A DNA stretch of 17,399 nt from Bacillota bacterium (GCA_012799115.1 JAAZLY010000249.1:1-17399), one strand, 5' to 3'. Counted from the first letter of the stretch, positions 7,212-15,751 are shown. Numbers and translations: made by a program. The notes: generated by a model from the letters alone, not told the origin.

Positions 7212-8264
7212 CTATACGTTAAAACGGAAGGTAACGATATCGCCGTCCTGGACGATATACTCTTTCCCTTCCAAGCGAAAGCGGCCTTTTTCCTTGGCAA
7301 CCTGTGTACTACCGCAGGCCACCAAATCGTTATATGCGACCACTTCGGCCCTGATAAAACCTCGTTCAATGTCGGAGTGAATCTTACCTGCGGCTTGTTT
7401 GGCTGCCGTTCCAGTCTTAATCGTCCAAGCCCTGATTTCGGTTTCGCCTACCGTAAAGAAGGACATCAGACCCAAATGCTGATACACTGTCCGGGCGAGG
7501 CGAGCAATGCCTGTGTCTTCAAGACCTAACTCTTCGAGGAAGACTCTAGCGTCATCCGCGTCGAGTTCACTGATTTCTGTTTCAATCTGGGCACTGACCT
7601 TAATTAGGGGCAGATTTAGCCTGGCCAGCTCCTTTTCGAGCTCCTCTTTTTGGGGATAGGAGTCTGTGCGTATCTGTTCTTCGTCAAGGTTAACGACTAC
7701 GATCAGAGGTTTTCTAGTCATAAAGTCGTACGTCCGAAGGGCCTTTTCTTCCTCTTCATCCAAGCTGAGCTGGCGTAGTGGCAGATCCTGTTCTAGGGTT
7801 GCCTGGCATTTCTCCAGAATACCCAGTTCATCTGCTGCTTTGGGATTCTTCATCCTTTGCTTGGCAATCCTCTCCATCCGGGTCTCCAAGAGACTCCAAT
7901 CGGCCACAAGCAATTCTTGTTGGATATCGTTAAAGTCAGTATAGGGTTGAATGCCATTATAGCTCGGTACAGTATCAGACTCAAAAGCCCTGACAACGAC
8001 GACCAAGGCATCTACATCACTCACTGTTTGTAGGAAACCTCCAGCGTTTTGGCCGGGTAAAAAGCCCGGAACATCCCAAAAGTCGATGGTGGCATAGGTT
8101 ACCTTGCGAGTCTGCTGAATTTTCGTTAACACTTCTATGCGTGGATCAGGGACTTTTCCTACAGCTACTTGTGCTTTATTGCCAGAGGCGGGCTGGTGAT
8201 TGGTTAAGAGCTGAAACAGGGTGCTTTTGCCGGCCTGTGGCCTACCGATAATTCCAATTTTCAA
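7212..8264 (-). CDS. YchF-like P-loop NTPase (DUF933/TGS domain)
   Basis: This 350-residue protein belongs to the Obg/YchF family. The N-terminal P-loop is GRPQAGKST (Lys13), the Walker B/G3 segment is DVPG (64-67), and a NLDE motif (192-195) takes the place of the guanine-specific NKxD, as in YchF proteins that prefer ATP. Residues from about 264 on form a well-preserved YchF C-terminal/TGS domain (RAWTIKTGTAAKQAAGKIH, then EGKEYIVQDGDIV.FRFNV). The P-loop and G3 differ from typical YchF (which has PNVGKS and DIAG), so this looks like a diverged paralogue annotated elsewhere as a DUF933 protein. The chosen TTG start at 8264 has GGAGGA nine bases upstream and gives the family N-terminus. The open frame continues to 8432 but reads through untranslated sequence. 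It probably heads the operon ending at asnS. Confidence 0.88.
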   Translation of the reverse strand: MKIGIIGRPQAGKSTLFQLLTNHQPASGNKAQVAVGKVPDPRIEVLTKIQQTRKVTYATIDFWDVPGFLPGQNAGGFLQTVSDVDALVVVVRAFESDTVPSYNGIQPYTDFNDIQQELLVADWSLLETRMERIAKQRMKNPKAADELGILEKCQATLEQDLPLRQLSLDEEEEKALRTYDFMTRKPLIVVVNLDEEQIRTDSYPQKEELEKELARLNLPLIKVSAQIETEISELDADDARVFLEELGLEDTGIARLARTVYQHLGLMSFFTVGETEIRAWTIKTGTAAKQAAGKIHSDIERGFIRAEVVAYNDLVACGSTQVAKEKGRFRLEGKEYIVQDGDIVTFRFNV

Positions 8265-8322
8265 CGTGGTTGTTCCTCCAATGGTTGCAGAAGCTCTTTC
8301 CGCAAAACAGTATTCACTCCAC

Positions 8323-8331
8323 ATTGTATCA
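8323..8331 (-). promoter_or_regulatory. Possible extended -10 promoter for the YchF-like operon
   Basis: On the minus strand TGATACAAT provides an extended -10 element (TG at 8330-8331, TACAAT at 8323-8328), placed about 60 bases before the TTG start. The region 17 bases further upstream is T-rich rather than a good -35, which is tolerated by extended -10 promoters. It lies downstream of the hairpin following mscL. Confidence 0.5.
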
Positions 8332-8367
8332 TAACTGAATTGAAAAAAACACGCCCTATACGCAAGG

Positions 8368-8405
8368 AAAGACCGATTTGGAATTAATCTACCAGATCGG
8401 TCTTT
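8368..8405 (-). terminator. Hairpin after mscL, probable terminator
   Basis: Seven bases after the mscL stop, arms 8392-8405 and 8368-8381 can form a 14-base stem with one mismatch and a ten-base loop. The outer ten pairs (AAAGACCGAT/ATCGGTCTTT) are perfect. The 3' side ends in TTT followed by CC, so the U tract is short. On the plus strand the stem is also stable, but no plus-strand gene precedes it. Confidence 0.55.
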
Positions 8406-8412
8406 GCTATTG

Positions 8413-8829
8413 CTAGGCACTCTGTCTTTCATTTTTCAGTAAATCACGGATTTCAGCCAGGAGCTTTTCTTCAACTGAAGGTTCTGGTGGTGCAGGAGGT
8501 GCTGCTGGCGCCTCTTCTTCCTTCTTCTTGAAGCGATTGATGAATCGAATCATCATGAAGATGCTGAAGGCGATGATCAAAAAGTCTAAGATATTCTGTA
8601 AGAAAACACCGTAGGTTACTGCCAACTCAGCAGTAGTGTCACTGGCTTCCCGCAAGACAAGTTTCAACGACGTCAAATCGACTCGACCAAGAACCAGACC
8701 CAAGAGCGGCGTTATCAGATCGTTGACTAAAGACGTGGTGATCTTGCCGAAAGCGCCGCCGATAATTACACCAATGGCAAGATCAATGACATTACCCCGC
8801 ATGGCAAACTTCTTAAACTCTTCGAACAT
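8413..8829 (-). CDS. mscL: Large-conductance mechanosensitive channel
   Basis: This inner-membrane homopentamer opens under membrane tension to release solutes during osmotic downshock. The 138-residue protein shows the MscL signature at its N-terminus (FKKFAMRGNVIDLAIGVIIG followed by GAFGKI), TM1 around residues 15-43, a variable periplasmic loop, TM2 around 72-97 (NILDFLIIAFSIFMMIRFIN), a charged KKK cluster, a proline/alanine-rich linker and the C-terminal bundle helix (EEKLLAEIRDLL). The chosen ATG at 8829 has AGGAGTG upstream and gives the family N-terminus. The frame stays open to 8907 without support. The gene lies about 100 bases after the chemoreceptor gene. I saw no convincing promoter in that gap and no terminator. 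Confidence 0.97.
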   Translation of the reverse strand: MFEEFKKFAMRGNVIDLAIGVIIGGAFGKITTSLVNDLITPLLGLVLGRVDLTSLKLVLREASDTTAELAVTYGVFLQNILDFLIIAFSIFMMIRFINRFKKKEEEAPAAPPAPPEPSVEEKLLAEIRDLLKNERQSA

Positions 8830-8932
8830 AAAATCACTCCTGTCTTTGATGGGGTCGATATACAGAGAGGTTTCTCTAGATATTTCCAAATACCTGCAAG
8901 GGTGCATCCTCCACCTAAAGACTCCTTGAACG

Positions 8933-10780
8933 CTACGCCAACTTGAACTGCTGTACCAAACGTCTTAAGTTTCCGCCCAAATTAGTCAGATTTTCAGCTG
9001 AGTTGGCAATATGTACAATCGAGGCCGCCTGTTCTTCCGTAGCGCTGGCGATTTCCTGGGCGCCAGAACTGGTATGCTCAAGGCCACTGGAGATTCCCTG
9101 CACAGCGCTGACAATTCCCTCTACTTCCTCCAAGATACTGCTGAGGATAGACCCACTTTCGTGCACACTCGTCATAGCGTCTCCGGTCTGAATAGAACCC
9201 TCCTGCATTCCAGTTACGGCCGTGGTGATTCCAGCCTGAATCTGATGAATCAGATGGGTGATTTCAGTAGTAGCTTGGGATGATTGTTCCGCCAGTTTTC
9301 TGACCTCATCTGCCACAACCGCAAACCCCCGCCCATGCTCTCCGGCGCGGGCAGCTTCGATGGCGGCGTTGAGGGCCAATAGATTGGTCTGTTCCGCTAT
9401 ATCGCCAATCACATCCACGATATGACCGATCTTATCAGATAAATTCCCTAAGCCTGAGATCTCCTCAGCCATGCGCTGCGTATTAGCACGGAGCTCGTCC
9501 ATCTGCTGGGTGATGTTTTGGACAGCCTCTTCCCCTTGGGCTGCACGTTTGGAAATCCCCTGTACAGTTCGGCTCATTCTTTGCGAGTCTTCGTTCATGG
9601 CCCCGAGCGTAGAGGCAAACTGATTGGTGGTGCTAGCCACTTCTTCAACGGAAGCGCTGATTTCCTCTGAGGTTGCTGCCATTTGCTCTGTGGTTTCCGC
9701 CAGTTCGTTGGTAACGCCTGTAATGATCCCCAAGTCCCTTCTTAGACTGACGATCGTTTCATTTAGTGCCTCACCAACTCTACCCACCTCGTCTTTCCCC
9801 TTGATGTGTACAGTGTCGGTCAGATCCCCCGAGGCAAGGGCTTCAATAACGACTTGAATTCGCCGCAGAGGTCTGGCGATGTTCCGGCCGATAAGCACGG
9901 CCAATAAACCTCCGATAACCACAAAAGCTACAGAAATCAACACCATAAGCCTACCAAGTTCATCAATCTTACCCAGGACCTCATTTTCCATGGCACCGAC
10001 TGCGATGACCCAGTTCGTTCCAGGAATGGGTGCCAAGCCACTGATGTAGGCTGATCCATCAAAAGTATAACTGACAACGCCGGTGTCGCTCCCCAGCTCT
10101 TGAATGGCTTTCCCCACTGGAGCCAAGTTACCCTTGTCAGTAAAGATGTTCCTTTGCTCAAATATGTATTCCGCATTATCATGGGCAAACAGGTTTCCAT
10201 CCCGGTGAAAAATGAAGGCCGAACCGCTTTCGCCAAAGCCTAGGCGGTCAGTAATTTGGCTAAGGACAGCACCATTTTGAGTGGCAATTAGAACTCCGAT
10301 TACTTGCCCTTTGTCCTTGATTGGCGCTGCATTCACCAAGACCAAAGTGCTGTCAGCTCGACTTATTACTAGATCCGAGACTGACGAATTGCCCTTCATG
10401 GCCTCAAGAAAGTAAGGACGATCTCGCACCTCTGCTGTTGTTCCATCCGTTAGGCGAACAAATCCCGTTAAATCAACCACGCCAAACGCTTGAAACTGTC
10501 CAATACGCTCCAACTCCGAACGTAAGACAGGTTCTTGCTCTCCCCAGTTCATGCCCTTTACATCAGGTCGTGCTGCAACTGCTTCGAGACTGTCCAAATA
10601 TCTTTCAACAGTTGCCTGAACATAACGACCCGCTTCCACGGCTTGAAGGGTCAGTGCCTTTTCCGCCTCTTCCAAGACCGCTGAAGTGCCCTGGAAATAG
10701 GCAAACAAACCAAGACCTACGCAAATCAAGAGCACCAATATTCCCGCATAAAGCGCCACCTTACTTGCTATACTCTTCAC
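8933..10780 (-). CDS. Methyl-accepting chemotaxis protein with dCache sensor
   Basis: This transmembrane chemoreceptor feeds CheA/CheW signalling. It has 615 residues: TM1 at about 8-29, an extracellular region of about 230 residues with a dCache-type pattern (VRDRPYFLEAMKG, later GESGSAFIFHRDGNLFAH), TM2 at about 278-297, a HAMP domain to about 350, and a cytoplasmic signalling coiled coil. The hairpin tip is the highly conserved block at about 463-500 (LALNAAIEAARAGEHGRGFA). A likely methylation site is ATEEQAAS near 580. I saw no C-terminal CheR-binding pentapeptide. GTG at 10780 is preferred because AAAGGG lies seven bases upstream. A GTG eight codons earlier (10804) is possible. The ligand is unknown. 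No other chemotaxis gene is in the window. Confidence 0.93.
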   Translation of the reverse strand: MKSIASKVALYAGILVLLICVGLGLFAYFQGTSAVLEEAEKALTLQAVEAGRYVQATVERYLDSLEAVAARPDVKGMNWGEQEPVLRSELERIGQFQAFGVVDLTGFVRLTDGTTAEVRDRPYFLEAMKGNSSVSDLVISRADSTLVLVNAAPIKDKGQVIGVLIATQNGAVLSQITDRLGFGESGSAFIFHRDGNLFAHDNAEYIFEQRNIFTDKGNLAPVGKAIQELGSDTGVVSYTFDGSAYISGLAPIPGTNWVIAVGAMENEVLGKIDELGRLMVLISVAFVVIGGLLAVLIGRNIARPLRRIQVVIEALASGDLTDTVHIKGKDEVGRVGEALNETIVSLRRDLGIITGVTNELAETTEQMAATSEEISASVEEVASTTNQFASTLGAMNEDSQRMSRTVQGISKRAAQGEEAVQNITQQMDELRANTQRMAEEISGLGNLSDKIGHIVDVIGDIAEQTNLLALNAAIEAARAGEHGRGFAVVADEVRKLAEQSSQATTEITHLIHQIQAGITTAVTGMQEGSIQTGDAMTSVHESGSILSSILEEVEGIVSAVQGISSGLEHTSSGAQEIASATEEQAASIVHIANSAENLTNLGGNLRRLVQQFKLA

Positions 10781-10905
10781 TTTCTCGCCCTTTCTGTGTT
10801 CCACCAGTTCTTCATCATTCTGAGATGGTTGTAATGGTTCTGTTTAGACTAGGAATACTCCTTCTCTCAGGGATTACTTTTTGGCAGAAATTGGGGGGTC
10901 TGACC

Positions 10906-13179
10906 CTACCGAAGAATGAGAAACACAAAGAGAATTAGGGCAATAACGACGGCCACAATCCAAGTATCGAACCCCAGATTCTTCGTGTTCCAGTAGGGGT
11001 TGAACTTCCTTTTCACAGGTCTCGTCAGTACTTTTTGGATTTCTTCGATGAAGGATGTTTGCTTCCGCTGCTCATGTCCTTCTCGCGAAACACCCTCTAT
11101 TACATCATAGATGCGGTCTTCGAGCTGCTCTTCCCGCTCATGCCACTCTTGCCGAATTCTCTGAATACGCTTGGCTAACTCCCCTTCTCTTGAACGCCAA
11201 ACCTGTACTTGTCTCCGCTCCGCATTGCGAGCCGCTTCAAGCTTCTTCAAGAGATCTGTTGTGGAAATAAGTTCTACATAGCGAACCTCTTCAAGTTTCT
11301 GCATCAGATCCGTTGGTGAAACAAGCTCAACCTTCGGCGGCTTCCACCTTCTAATTTGTGCTTTGGTCTCTTGTGTGACCCGATCAACGCGCCTCCAGGT
11401 TTGGCCAAAAAAGCGGATCCTCTTTGGTACCCAGGTATCTGCTAGATAAATCAAACCTCGAATTCCTGCGCGACAACCATTATAGAATTGACGATAGACC
11501 AAGTATTCCACACTGAGCCAACGGGGCACCTTAATGTACTTGCCGAACTTCCACATCAGAAGTAACACTGCTGCCGCGATACCGTAGGAGATTAGGGGGC
11601 TCAACAGTTCATGGCTCCCCCAGAAGGGCACATGACCTAGATGATCGAGATCACCTTGGTAAAAGGGTAGTAAGCGCGCTGCAGGCACAACCAACTTATC
11701 GACCGCTCGCTGGGGAAGTACGCCTATGGCTAGAACAATGGCGATGTAGCTACCGAAAATGGCCCGGTGCGAGCGACTTAGGTCCTTAACCCCAGACCAG
11801 TCCTTCTTCGGCTTGCCAAAAAAGGTCTTGATCCAAATCTTTGAGATATAAGCAGCGGTCAGACCGCCCGTAACGACAAAGACTCGCTCAAGGAAGAGCA
11901 AGGATGGCCAACCTAAGATGTGATATGCTTCTAGAATCGCCTCGTGAATGACAATCTTGCTGGCATACCCATTGAACCCAGGGACGCCTGTAATGGAGGC
12001 AGCTGCCACCAAGAAGAATCCTAGGGCAAAGGGCATCTGCTTGCGTAGGCCACCAAGTTTATCTAGGTCAAGCTCGCCGGTGTGTAAAAAGACAGCGCCG
12101 GCCAAAAGGAAGAGAAAAGACTTAAAAAAGGCATGATTAATCATGTGCATCCAGGCCCCGGCAAAACCAAAGGCTCCCCGGGAGCCAAGCAAGACACCAG
12201 ACCCAAGGGCAAAGAGGATATAGCCCATCTGGCTAATGCTTGAATAGGCCAAAACTCTCTTCATGGAATCATTCAAGATACCCATAATCGCCCCGATGAA
12301 CATGGTGATAGCCCCAATCCAGACGAAAATGTAACCAAAGTTCTGTTGGAAGGAAAACAGGGCATGCCCATCAGGCACACTTAAGACCACAAAGAGAAGG
12401 CGCAGGAAACCGTAGGCACCAGTCTTGATCATAATCGCTGAAAGGACAGCTGAGGCTGGAGCGGGCGCCACTGGATGGGCTTTGGGAAGCCAGATGTGAA
12501 GGGGAATCATCCCCGCCTTAACGCCAAAGCCACCGATGAGCATCACTACAACCAACCAGGGACTAATTCCCTTTTCCACAATGAGGTGGAGTGCTGGCTC
12601 AAACCCTGTCGCCCCCAGAACGAATTGGAGCAAGAAGATCACGCCCAAAAGAGCAAGTCCCCCCGCCACACTTAAGTACAGATATACATTACCGGCCTGC
12701 ATAGACCCTGGATCCTGTTCGTGGATTACCAAGACGTAAGCGGCAAACGTCATCGCTTCAAAGAAGAGAAAGAGACTAAACAAGTCCCCAGCCACAAAAA
12801 CACCTACTGTACCACCAAGGGTAAAGGTCCAGAAAGCAAAAAAGCGTGTCTGATGATGTTCATGTGCCATGTATTCTCTAGCAAACACGGTAGCTAAGAA
12901 CCAGACGAGGGTGACGACGACAGAAAACACTGCACCTACATAGTCAACTTGCCAGCGCAGTCCAAACTGCATAAATCCCTCTAGAGTATAAACCAAGTTC
13001 GTCCCCTGCTGAACGAGGTAAAACTGCCAACATGCGATGGCAAACGTAGCAAAAGCAACAGCGTTGGTCACCTGACTACGTAATTGGTCGCCATAACGGG
13101 CGGCAATCACAACAGCCCCCGCTCCTAGAGTGGGAAGCAACACTAAGAGTAAAGGTATAATGCTGGTCGTGCTGGACAT
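10906..13179 (-). CDS. MrpD/NuoL-like antiporter subunit with long C-terminal extension
   Basis: This 757-residue membrane protein is the last gene of the Mrp-type cluster. Residues 1 to about 545 form a proton-conducting antiporter domain related to NuoL/M/N and MrpA/MrpD, with Glu141 in FFEAMTFAAY, Lys221 in GVKAGMIPLHIW, Lys252 in the following helix, and a NHAFFKSFLF segment. It probably supplies the MrpA N-terminal-like half missing from the split cluster. From about residue 560 the protein is strongly charged and helical. It contains an 18-residue tandem repeat (617-652), then a coiled-coil-like stretch to about 705, and ends in one hydrophobic helix (about 733-756). I do not know this tail from standard Mrp subunits. 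Start: ATG with GGAGGGGGA overlapping the end of mrpD. A palindrome GGGTCAGACCC at the stop lacks a U tract. Confidence 0.9.
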   Translation of the reverse strand: MSSTTSIIPLLLVLLPTLGAGAVVIAARYGDQLRSQVTNAVAFATFAIACWQFYLVQQGTNLVYTLEGFMQFGLRWQVDYVGAVFSVVVTLVWFLATVFAREYMAHEHHQTRFFAFWTFTLGGTVGVFVAGDLFSLFLFFEAMTFAAYVLVIHEQDPGSMQAGNVYLYLSVAGGLALLGVIFLLQFVLGATGFEPALHLIVEKGISPWLVVVMLIGGFGVKAGMIPLHIWLPKAHPVAPAPASAVLSAIMIKTGAYGFLRLLFVVLSVPDGHALFSFQQNFGYIFVWIGAITMFIGAIMGILNDSMKRVLAYSSISQMGYILFALGSGVLLGSRGAFGFAGAWMHMINHAFFKSFLFLLAGAVFLHTGELDLDKLGGLRKQMPFALGFFLVAAASITGVPGFNGYASKIVIHEAILEAYHILGWPSLLFLERVFVVTGGLTAAYISKIWIKTFFGKPKKDWSGVKDLSRSHRAIFGSYIAIVLAIGVLPQRAVDKLVVPAARLLPFYQGDLDHLGHVPFWGSHELLSPLISYGIAAAVLLLMWKFGKYIKVPRWLSVEYLVYRQFYNGCRAGIRGLIYLADTWVPKRIRFFGQTWRRVDRVTQETKAQIRRWKPPKVELVSPTDLMQKLEEVRYVELISTTDLLKKLEAARNAERRQVQVWRSREGELAKRIQRIRQEWHEREEQLEDRIYDVIEGVSREGHEQRKQTSFIEEIQKVLTRPVKRKFNPYWNTKNLGFDTWIVAVVIALILFVFLILR
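11224..11331 (-). repeat. 54-base tandem repeat, two copies, inside the last Mrp-type gene
   Basis: Two adjacent in-frame copies occupy 11278-11331 and 11224-11277. They encode VELVSPTDLMQKLEEVRY and VELISTTDLLKKLEAARN (residues 617-634 and 635-652). By hand alignment 41 of 54 bases and 9 of 18 residues are identical, with most of the rest conservative. The spread of substitutions suggests an old duplication. It lies in the cytoplasmic-looking helical extension. Confidence 0.85.
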
Positions 13180-13184
13180 GAGTA

Positions 13185-14681
13185 TTAGATTCCCCCTCCA
13201 AACACTTCAAAAAGCCCCTGCACTGTTGGGGCCAGAAAGTCGACAACGATATTCGAGAAGAGACCAAAGAAAAATGTGGCCCCAATTAGGACGATCAAAG
13301 AGATTTGAGCACCCATGGGAACCTTGTGGGTCTGAATTTCCACGGTTTCCTTCTTGAAAAACCCCGCAATCACAATAGGCATGTAATAAAAGCCGTTCAA
13401 GAGACTACTGAGTAGAAGAACCAAGAGGAATGGAAGGTGGTTCGCCTCTAGTGCACCTAGACCGAGATACCATTTGCTGATGAAGCCACTTAAGGGAGGA
13501 ATGCCAACCATAGACAAAGCTCCTACCGAAAAAGCGATCATAGGGATCGGGTAGACTCTGCCCAGACCCGCTAGATCAGCAATCGTTCTTTTCCCACTGT
13601 ACTTAATCAAGAGTCCCACAGACAAGAAGAGCATGCTTTTCATCACAGCATGGTTAAACACATGCAGAATCGCACCTGTCATCGCCTTTTCTGAAAACAA
13701 ACCAATGCCCAAAAAAACATAACCAATTTGGGCCACAGTGGAATAGGCCAGCATCTTCTTGATATCCTTTTGCCGGATAGCCATAATCGATCCGATGAAG
13801 ATCCCCAGAGTGGCCATGACCAAGAGGCTACCCTGCAAAGGCAAGGTGGTCAAAAAATCCAAGGGAAAGACCCTGTACAATAGCTTGAGTAGGACTGCGA
13901 TATACACTTTTACAACGAGTCCAGATAAAATAGCACTCGACGATGTAGGTGCCGACCCATGCGCATCAGGTAGCCAGACATGCAAGGGGAAAAGGGCAGC
14001 CTTAACAGCGATACCTACCGTCAGCATGGCCAGGGTCATCAAGACGGTCAAAGGATAGCTTGCGTAGGCTTGCGGGAGGGCACCGGCCAAATAATCTAGA
14101 TTGAGGTATCCTGTAACCATATACAGGCCTGCAATACCCATTAATACTGTGCCCGATCCCAAGGTACTCATTACCAAATACTTAATGCTTGCTTCCATAG
14201 CAAGCTTGTCCCCATTGACCGCCACAAGGGCTGCGGCCGCAATGGAGGAGATTTCCAAGAACACATACATATTAAAGAAGTCATTCGATAGAACAATGCC
14301 CAAGAGCGCACCGAGTAACACCAAGTAAAGGGCATAATAGCGGGTGATGACCTTGGAATTAATCTCATCGGGCAAAATATCGTAGGCAAAGAGAATGACA
14401 AAAAAAGAAACGCCGGCAAAGGTCAAGAGTAGGAACGCCGTAATGGGATCCGCTTGCAGCTCGATTCCCAAGGGAGGTGCCCATCCTCCCAAATGATAGA
14501 AAAGTGTACCCTGATTCGAGACCAAGTATGTGATGAAACAGACCATGGCAAACGTTGCCCCAGTTGTGACCAAAGCAACGTTACGAGCTAAGCTTCGATG
14601 TTTCGAGCCAACTAACAAGATAAAGTAAGCCCCGACTAAAGGAAGGAGGACGGTCAAGGGCATTATGTGCGCTCTGATCAT
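13185..14681 (-). CDS. mrpD: Na+/H+ antiporter subunit MrpD (MnhD/MbhH-like)
   Basis: This 498-residue polytopic membrane protein is homologous to NuoM/NuoN and is one of the ion-translocating subunits of Mrp complexes. Expected functional residues are visible: Glu143 in FLEISSIAAAAL, Lys227 in GIAVKAALFPLHVWLPDAHG, further lysines in the next helix, and HVFNHAVMKSMLFL. The start ATG overlaps the mrpC stop in an ATGA junction, and GAGGAA lies just upstream. The gene is followed five bases later by a second, larger paralogue. Position and neighbours match MbhH in membrane-bound hydrogenase operons as well as MrpD in antiporters. Confidence 0.95.
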   Translation of the reverse strand: MIRAHIMPLTVLLPLVGAYFILLVGSKHRSLARNVALVTTGATFAMVCFITYLVSNQGTLFYHLGGWAPPLGIELQADPITAFLLLTFAGVSFFVILFAYDILPDEINSKVITRYYALYLVLLGALLGIVLSNDFFNMYVFLEISSIAAAALVAVNGDKLAMEASIKYLVMSTLGSGTVLMGIAGLYMVTGYLNLDYLAGALPQAYASYPLTVLMTLAMLTVGIAVKAALFPLHVWLPDAHGSAPTSSSAILSGLVVKVYIAVLLKLLYRVFPLDFLTTLPLQGSLLVMATLGIFIGSIMAIRQKDIKKMLAYSTVAQIGYVFLGIGLFSEKAMTGAILHVFNHAVMKSMLFLSVGLLIKYSGKRTIADLAGLGRVYPIPMIAFSVGALSMVGIPPLSGFISKWYLGLGALEANHLPFLLVLLLSSLLNGFYYMPIVIAGFFKKETVEIQTHKVPMGAQISLIVLIGATFFFGLFSNIVVDFLAPTVQGLFEVFGGGI

Positions 14682-15031
14682 AGTTCCTCGCTCCTCATAC
14701 GCGTGATCTCATCCACATCGACTGTACCATAGTGCTGATAAAGGCGCACAACAAGACCTAAAGCAAAGGCAGTCACACTTACTGAAACAACAATACCTGT
14801 GAGGATAAGGGCCGAGGGAAGTGGATTTACGTAGGTAATACCAGGGTTCGTTTCGGCAATAATCGGTGCATTACCGTCCTTTACGTACCCAATGGCTACA
14901 AGAAAAAGAAAAATAGCGCTCTCCATGATATTCATACCAATAATTTTCTTGATCAAATTGGCATGACTGAGCATGATCCAAAATCCAGTGAGAAAGATAA
15001 TGAAAGCCATGGCATAAAAGAGATTATCCAT
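14678..15031 (-). CDS. mrpC: Na+/H+ antiporter subunit MrpC (MnhC/NuoK-like)
   Basis: This 117-residue protein has three membrane helices and is homologous to complex I subunit NuoK. The first helix is followed by NLIKKIIGMNIMESAIFLF, the conserved K-rich loop and Glu-containing second helix of the family. The third helix contains ALILTGIVVSVSVTAFALGL, also typical. It forms part of the membrane channel between the B and D subunits. It starts two bases after mrpB and overlaps mrpD by four bases, which implies tight translational coupling. Confidence 0.95.
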   Translation of the reverse strand: MDNLFYAMAFIIFLTGFWIMLSHANLIKKIIGMNIMESAIFLFLVAIGYVKDGNAPIIAETNPGITYVNPLPSALILTGIVVSVSVTAFALGLVVRLYQHYGTVDVDEITRMRSEEL

Positions 15032-15033
15032 TC

Positions 15034-15468
15034 CTATTCTTCCTCCTTCTCCTTCTCCGCTAGATTTGTGAACAAGGTGATCATCGTCGAAGCCACCTTG
15101 AGTCCAATTGAAATAGTCAGAAGAACAATTGTGCCACCACTCAAAAACCGTCCAGGTATTCCAAGTGGAAATCCGGCACCCTTATTACTCAGGAAATTGG
15201 CGCCTAGAAAGATTCCTGCAAGTCCAATACCTACATAGGCAAGCGCACCACAGCTCTCTATAACGCGGGCTACAGAACCAGAAAGACGTAGGTCTTCGTC
15301 ATCAATGCCAAAGGCCAAGACATAGAGAATCAAGCTTGAAGCAATGACGGTTCCGCCTGCGAATCCTCCACCGGGCGAGTTGTGCCCGAAAAGAATTATA
15401 TAGAGACCATATAACTGCAGGTAGGGGATCATCATTCGTGCTACAACTTGTACGATAATATCCCTCAT
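15034..15468 (-). CDS. mrpB: Na+/H+ antiporter subunit MrpB (MnhB/MbhF-like)
   Basis: This 144-residue membrane protein has about four helices and the strongly conserved MnhB signature FGHNSPGGGFAGG near residues 27-39. Its family is a structural and functional part of the MrpA C-terminal/MrpB-C region of Mrp and Mbh complexes. The ATG start at 15468 has GGGGGA upstream. The short hydrophilic C-terminus (EKEKEEE) is acidic. It lies between the two MrpA-C-terminus-like pieces and mrpC, as MbhF does in Mbh operons. Confidence 0.95.
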   Translation of the reverse strand: MRDIIVQVVARMMIPYLQLYGLYIILFGHNSPGGGFAGGTVIASSLILYVLAFGIDDEDLRLSGSVARVIESCGALAYVGIGLAGIFLGANFLSNKGAGFPLGIPGRFLSGGTIVLLTISIGLKVASTMITLFTNLAEKEKEEE

Positions 15469-15481
15469 CTAAGTTCCCCCT

Positions 15482-15751
15482 TTAGCTGCGTAGTACAGCT
15501 AACAAGCCAGCAATCGCTGTTAATAGCACAGTTAGCTCACCCAAGGTGTCAAAGCCGCGGTAGTCGGTAATAATGGCCGCCACAACATTCTGCACACCGG
15601 TTTCTGCTTGTGTGTTTGAAAGATAGTATTCACTTACCTCATTATGTACAGGGTTTGTGGGATTTCCGAAGGGAGGCATTTCACGTACCACCAACACCAG
15701 AAGCAAGCCGATCATCACCAATGTGATAACTTCCAACGCAATCTTCATCAT
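15482..15751 (-). CDS. MbhE-like subunit (MrpA C-terminal piece)
   Basis: This 89-residue protein with two hydrophobic helices matches the MbhE domain. In ordinary seven-gene Mrp operons that domain is the distal part of the MrpA C-terminus. The diagnostic segment is GVQNVVAAIITDYRGFDTLGE followed by LTVLLTAIAGLLAVL. A preceding PPFGNP with a polar exposed segment is also typical. It overlaps the MbhD-like gene by four bases (ATGA) and is followed 13 bases later by mrpB. In many Mrp systems this domain belongs to one long MrpA polypeptide. Here it is a separate gene. Confidence 0.9.
   Translation of the reverse strand: MMKIALEVITLVMIGLLLVLVVREMPPFGNPTNPVHNEVSEYYLSNTQAETGVQNVVAAIITDYRGFDTLGELTVLLTAIAGLLAVLRS

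Noticed and set aside
8265..8432. N-terminal extension of the YchF-like protein to 8432
   Set aside because: The extension crosses the hairpin after mscL and a likely promoter and has no family match. TTG at 8264 with GGAGGA fits the family N-terminus.
10781..10905. Possible sigma-D (flagellar/chemotaxis) promoter before the chemoreceptor
   Set aside because: A TAAA is present, but no GCCGATAT-like -10 follows at the right distance. No convincing promoter of any type was found in this gap.
10321..10938. Plus-strand open frame of about 205 codons
   Set aside because: It lies almost wholly antisense to the chemoreceptor gene. Its translation is proline- and leucine-rich without recognisable domains, and no ribosome site supports it.
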